A stretch of DNA of 6,381 bases from the NCBI GenBank assembly GCA_020047885.1, contig JAIFNF010000128.1:1-6381 (forward strand). Reading direction: 5' to 3'. The notes under the pieces are model-generated. The model was not told where the DNA came from, ran no database searches, and saw only the letters and a list, made by a program, of their open reading frames with translations. Shown in pieces: positions 6,115-6,381 of the stretch. The DNA comes from Gammaproteobacteria bacterium (lineage in GTDB: Bacteria; Pseudomonadota; Gammaproteobacteria; Competibacterales; Competibacteraceae). Position numbers and translations under genes: made by a program. Each line of letters starts with the position of its first letter. Position 1 is the first letter of the stretch.

Positions 6115-6143
6115 GTCTGGTTTGAACCGGTCATCGATAACAT

Positions 6144-6166
6144 GCCTCTCCCGGTGAGGGAGAGGC
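6144..6166 (+). terminator. GC-rich hairpin after the nitroreductase gene, probable terminator
   Basis: GCCTCTCCC (6144-6152) and GGGAGAGGC (6158-6166) pair perfectly over nine bases around a GGTGA loop, 29 bases after the stop codon. A modest CATTTAT follows instead of a solid T run, so termination efficiency is uncertain. The same hairpin could act on a message coming from the right. Confidence 0.6.
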
Positions 6167-6261
6167 GCATTTATAACCCATTCATTTAAGCGTCTTTTCC
6201 GGCTCCCTATTGCTAATCAATGCCAAATCATGCCGATTTTTGCCTTGCTGCGCCTGACAGG

Positions 6262-6293
6262 GACAACCGCTGGCGACAATCTGGCGACAACCG
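6262..6293. repeat. Short direct repeats CTGGCGACAA and GACAACCG in the 3' tail
   Basis: CTGGCGACAA occurs at 6270-6279 and again at 6281-6290, one base apart. GACAACCG occurs at 6262-6269 and 6286-6293, overlapping the same block. They lie in the 267-base tail (6115-6381), which looks AT-richer than the genes and shows no supported coding region. Possible readings are protein-binding iterons, integrase arm-type sites, or the edge of a decayed gene; none is proven. Confidence 0.45.
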
Positions 6294-6381
6294 TTGCATC
6301 AACCATGACATTTTATTCCACGGTTGATTTCCTGCTTCACCGAGGCCAGTTTCACCAAGGTTATTAAATCTTGGCCAGAGC

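Noticed and set aside
6230..6367. 45-codon + strand frame in the tail, and a 29-codon - strand frame starting MVDATVV near 6298-6310
   Set aside because: Neither has a ribosome-binding site or recognisable family sequence, and both include the short tandem repeats, so chance frames are the simpler reading.

Overview
The window is an ordinary-looking stretch of a GC-rich chromosome from a Gram-negative bacterium, most likely a gammaproteobacterium. LolA (periplasmic lipoprotein carrier) and BamD (outer-membrane lipoprotein of the BAM complex) require an outer membrane. The divergent arrangement pgeF-rluD <- | -> bamD is the one known from Escherichia coli (yfiH-rluD / yfiO). I cannot name the species.

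Layout. Positions 1-2671 carry four + strand genes with very small gaps, probably one operon: pdxS (5' end outside the window) and pdxT, which together form the DXP-independent pyridoxal 5'-phosphate synthase; cobO (btuR), the corrinoid adenosyltransferase; and lolA. A 173-base convergent gap (2672-2844) holds several short inverted repeats but no clear terminator. Positions 2845-4550 are two - strand genes, rluD followed by pgeF, joined by a one-base TGATG stop/start overlap. A 70-base divergent gap holds overlapping candidate -10 elements for rluD and for bamD (4621-5424, + strand). A second gap (5425-5592) holds a REP-like palindromic element, followed by a compact nitroreductase-family gene (5593-6114). 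The last 267 bases hold a strong GC-rich hairpin after the nitroreductase stop and a short tandem repeat, with no gene I can support.

How the genes relate. PdxT releases ammonia from glutamine and passes it to PdxS to build PLP. CobO adenosylates corrinoids to make coenzyme B12. LolA escorts lipoproteins, of which BamD would be one, across the periplasm. RluD modifies 23S rRNA, and PgeF is a purine nucleoside/peptidoglycan-editing enzyme. The first four genes mix cofactor synthesis with envelope biogenesis, so their clustering looks like co-transcription rather than a single pathway.

I did not find a convincing undescribed system. The points most worth a second look are the PdxST-type vitamin B6 route in a gammaproteobacterium-like context, an 8-base G run early in pdxT, the shared divergent -10 region, the REP-like element at 5468-5509, and the tandem repeats in the unassigned 3' tail.
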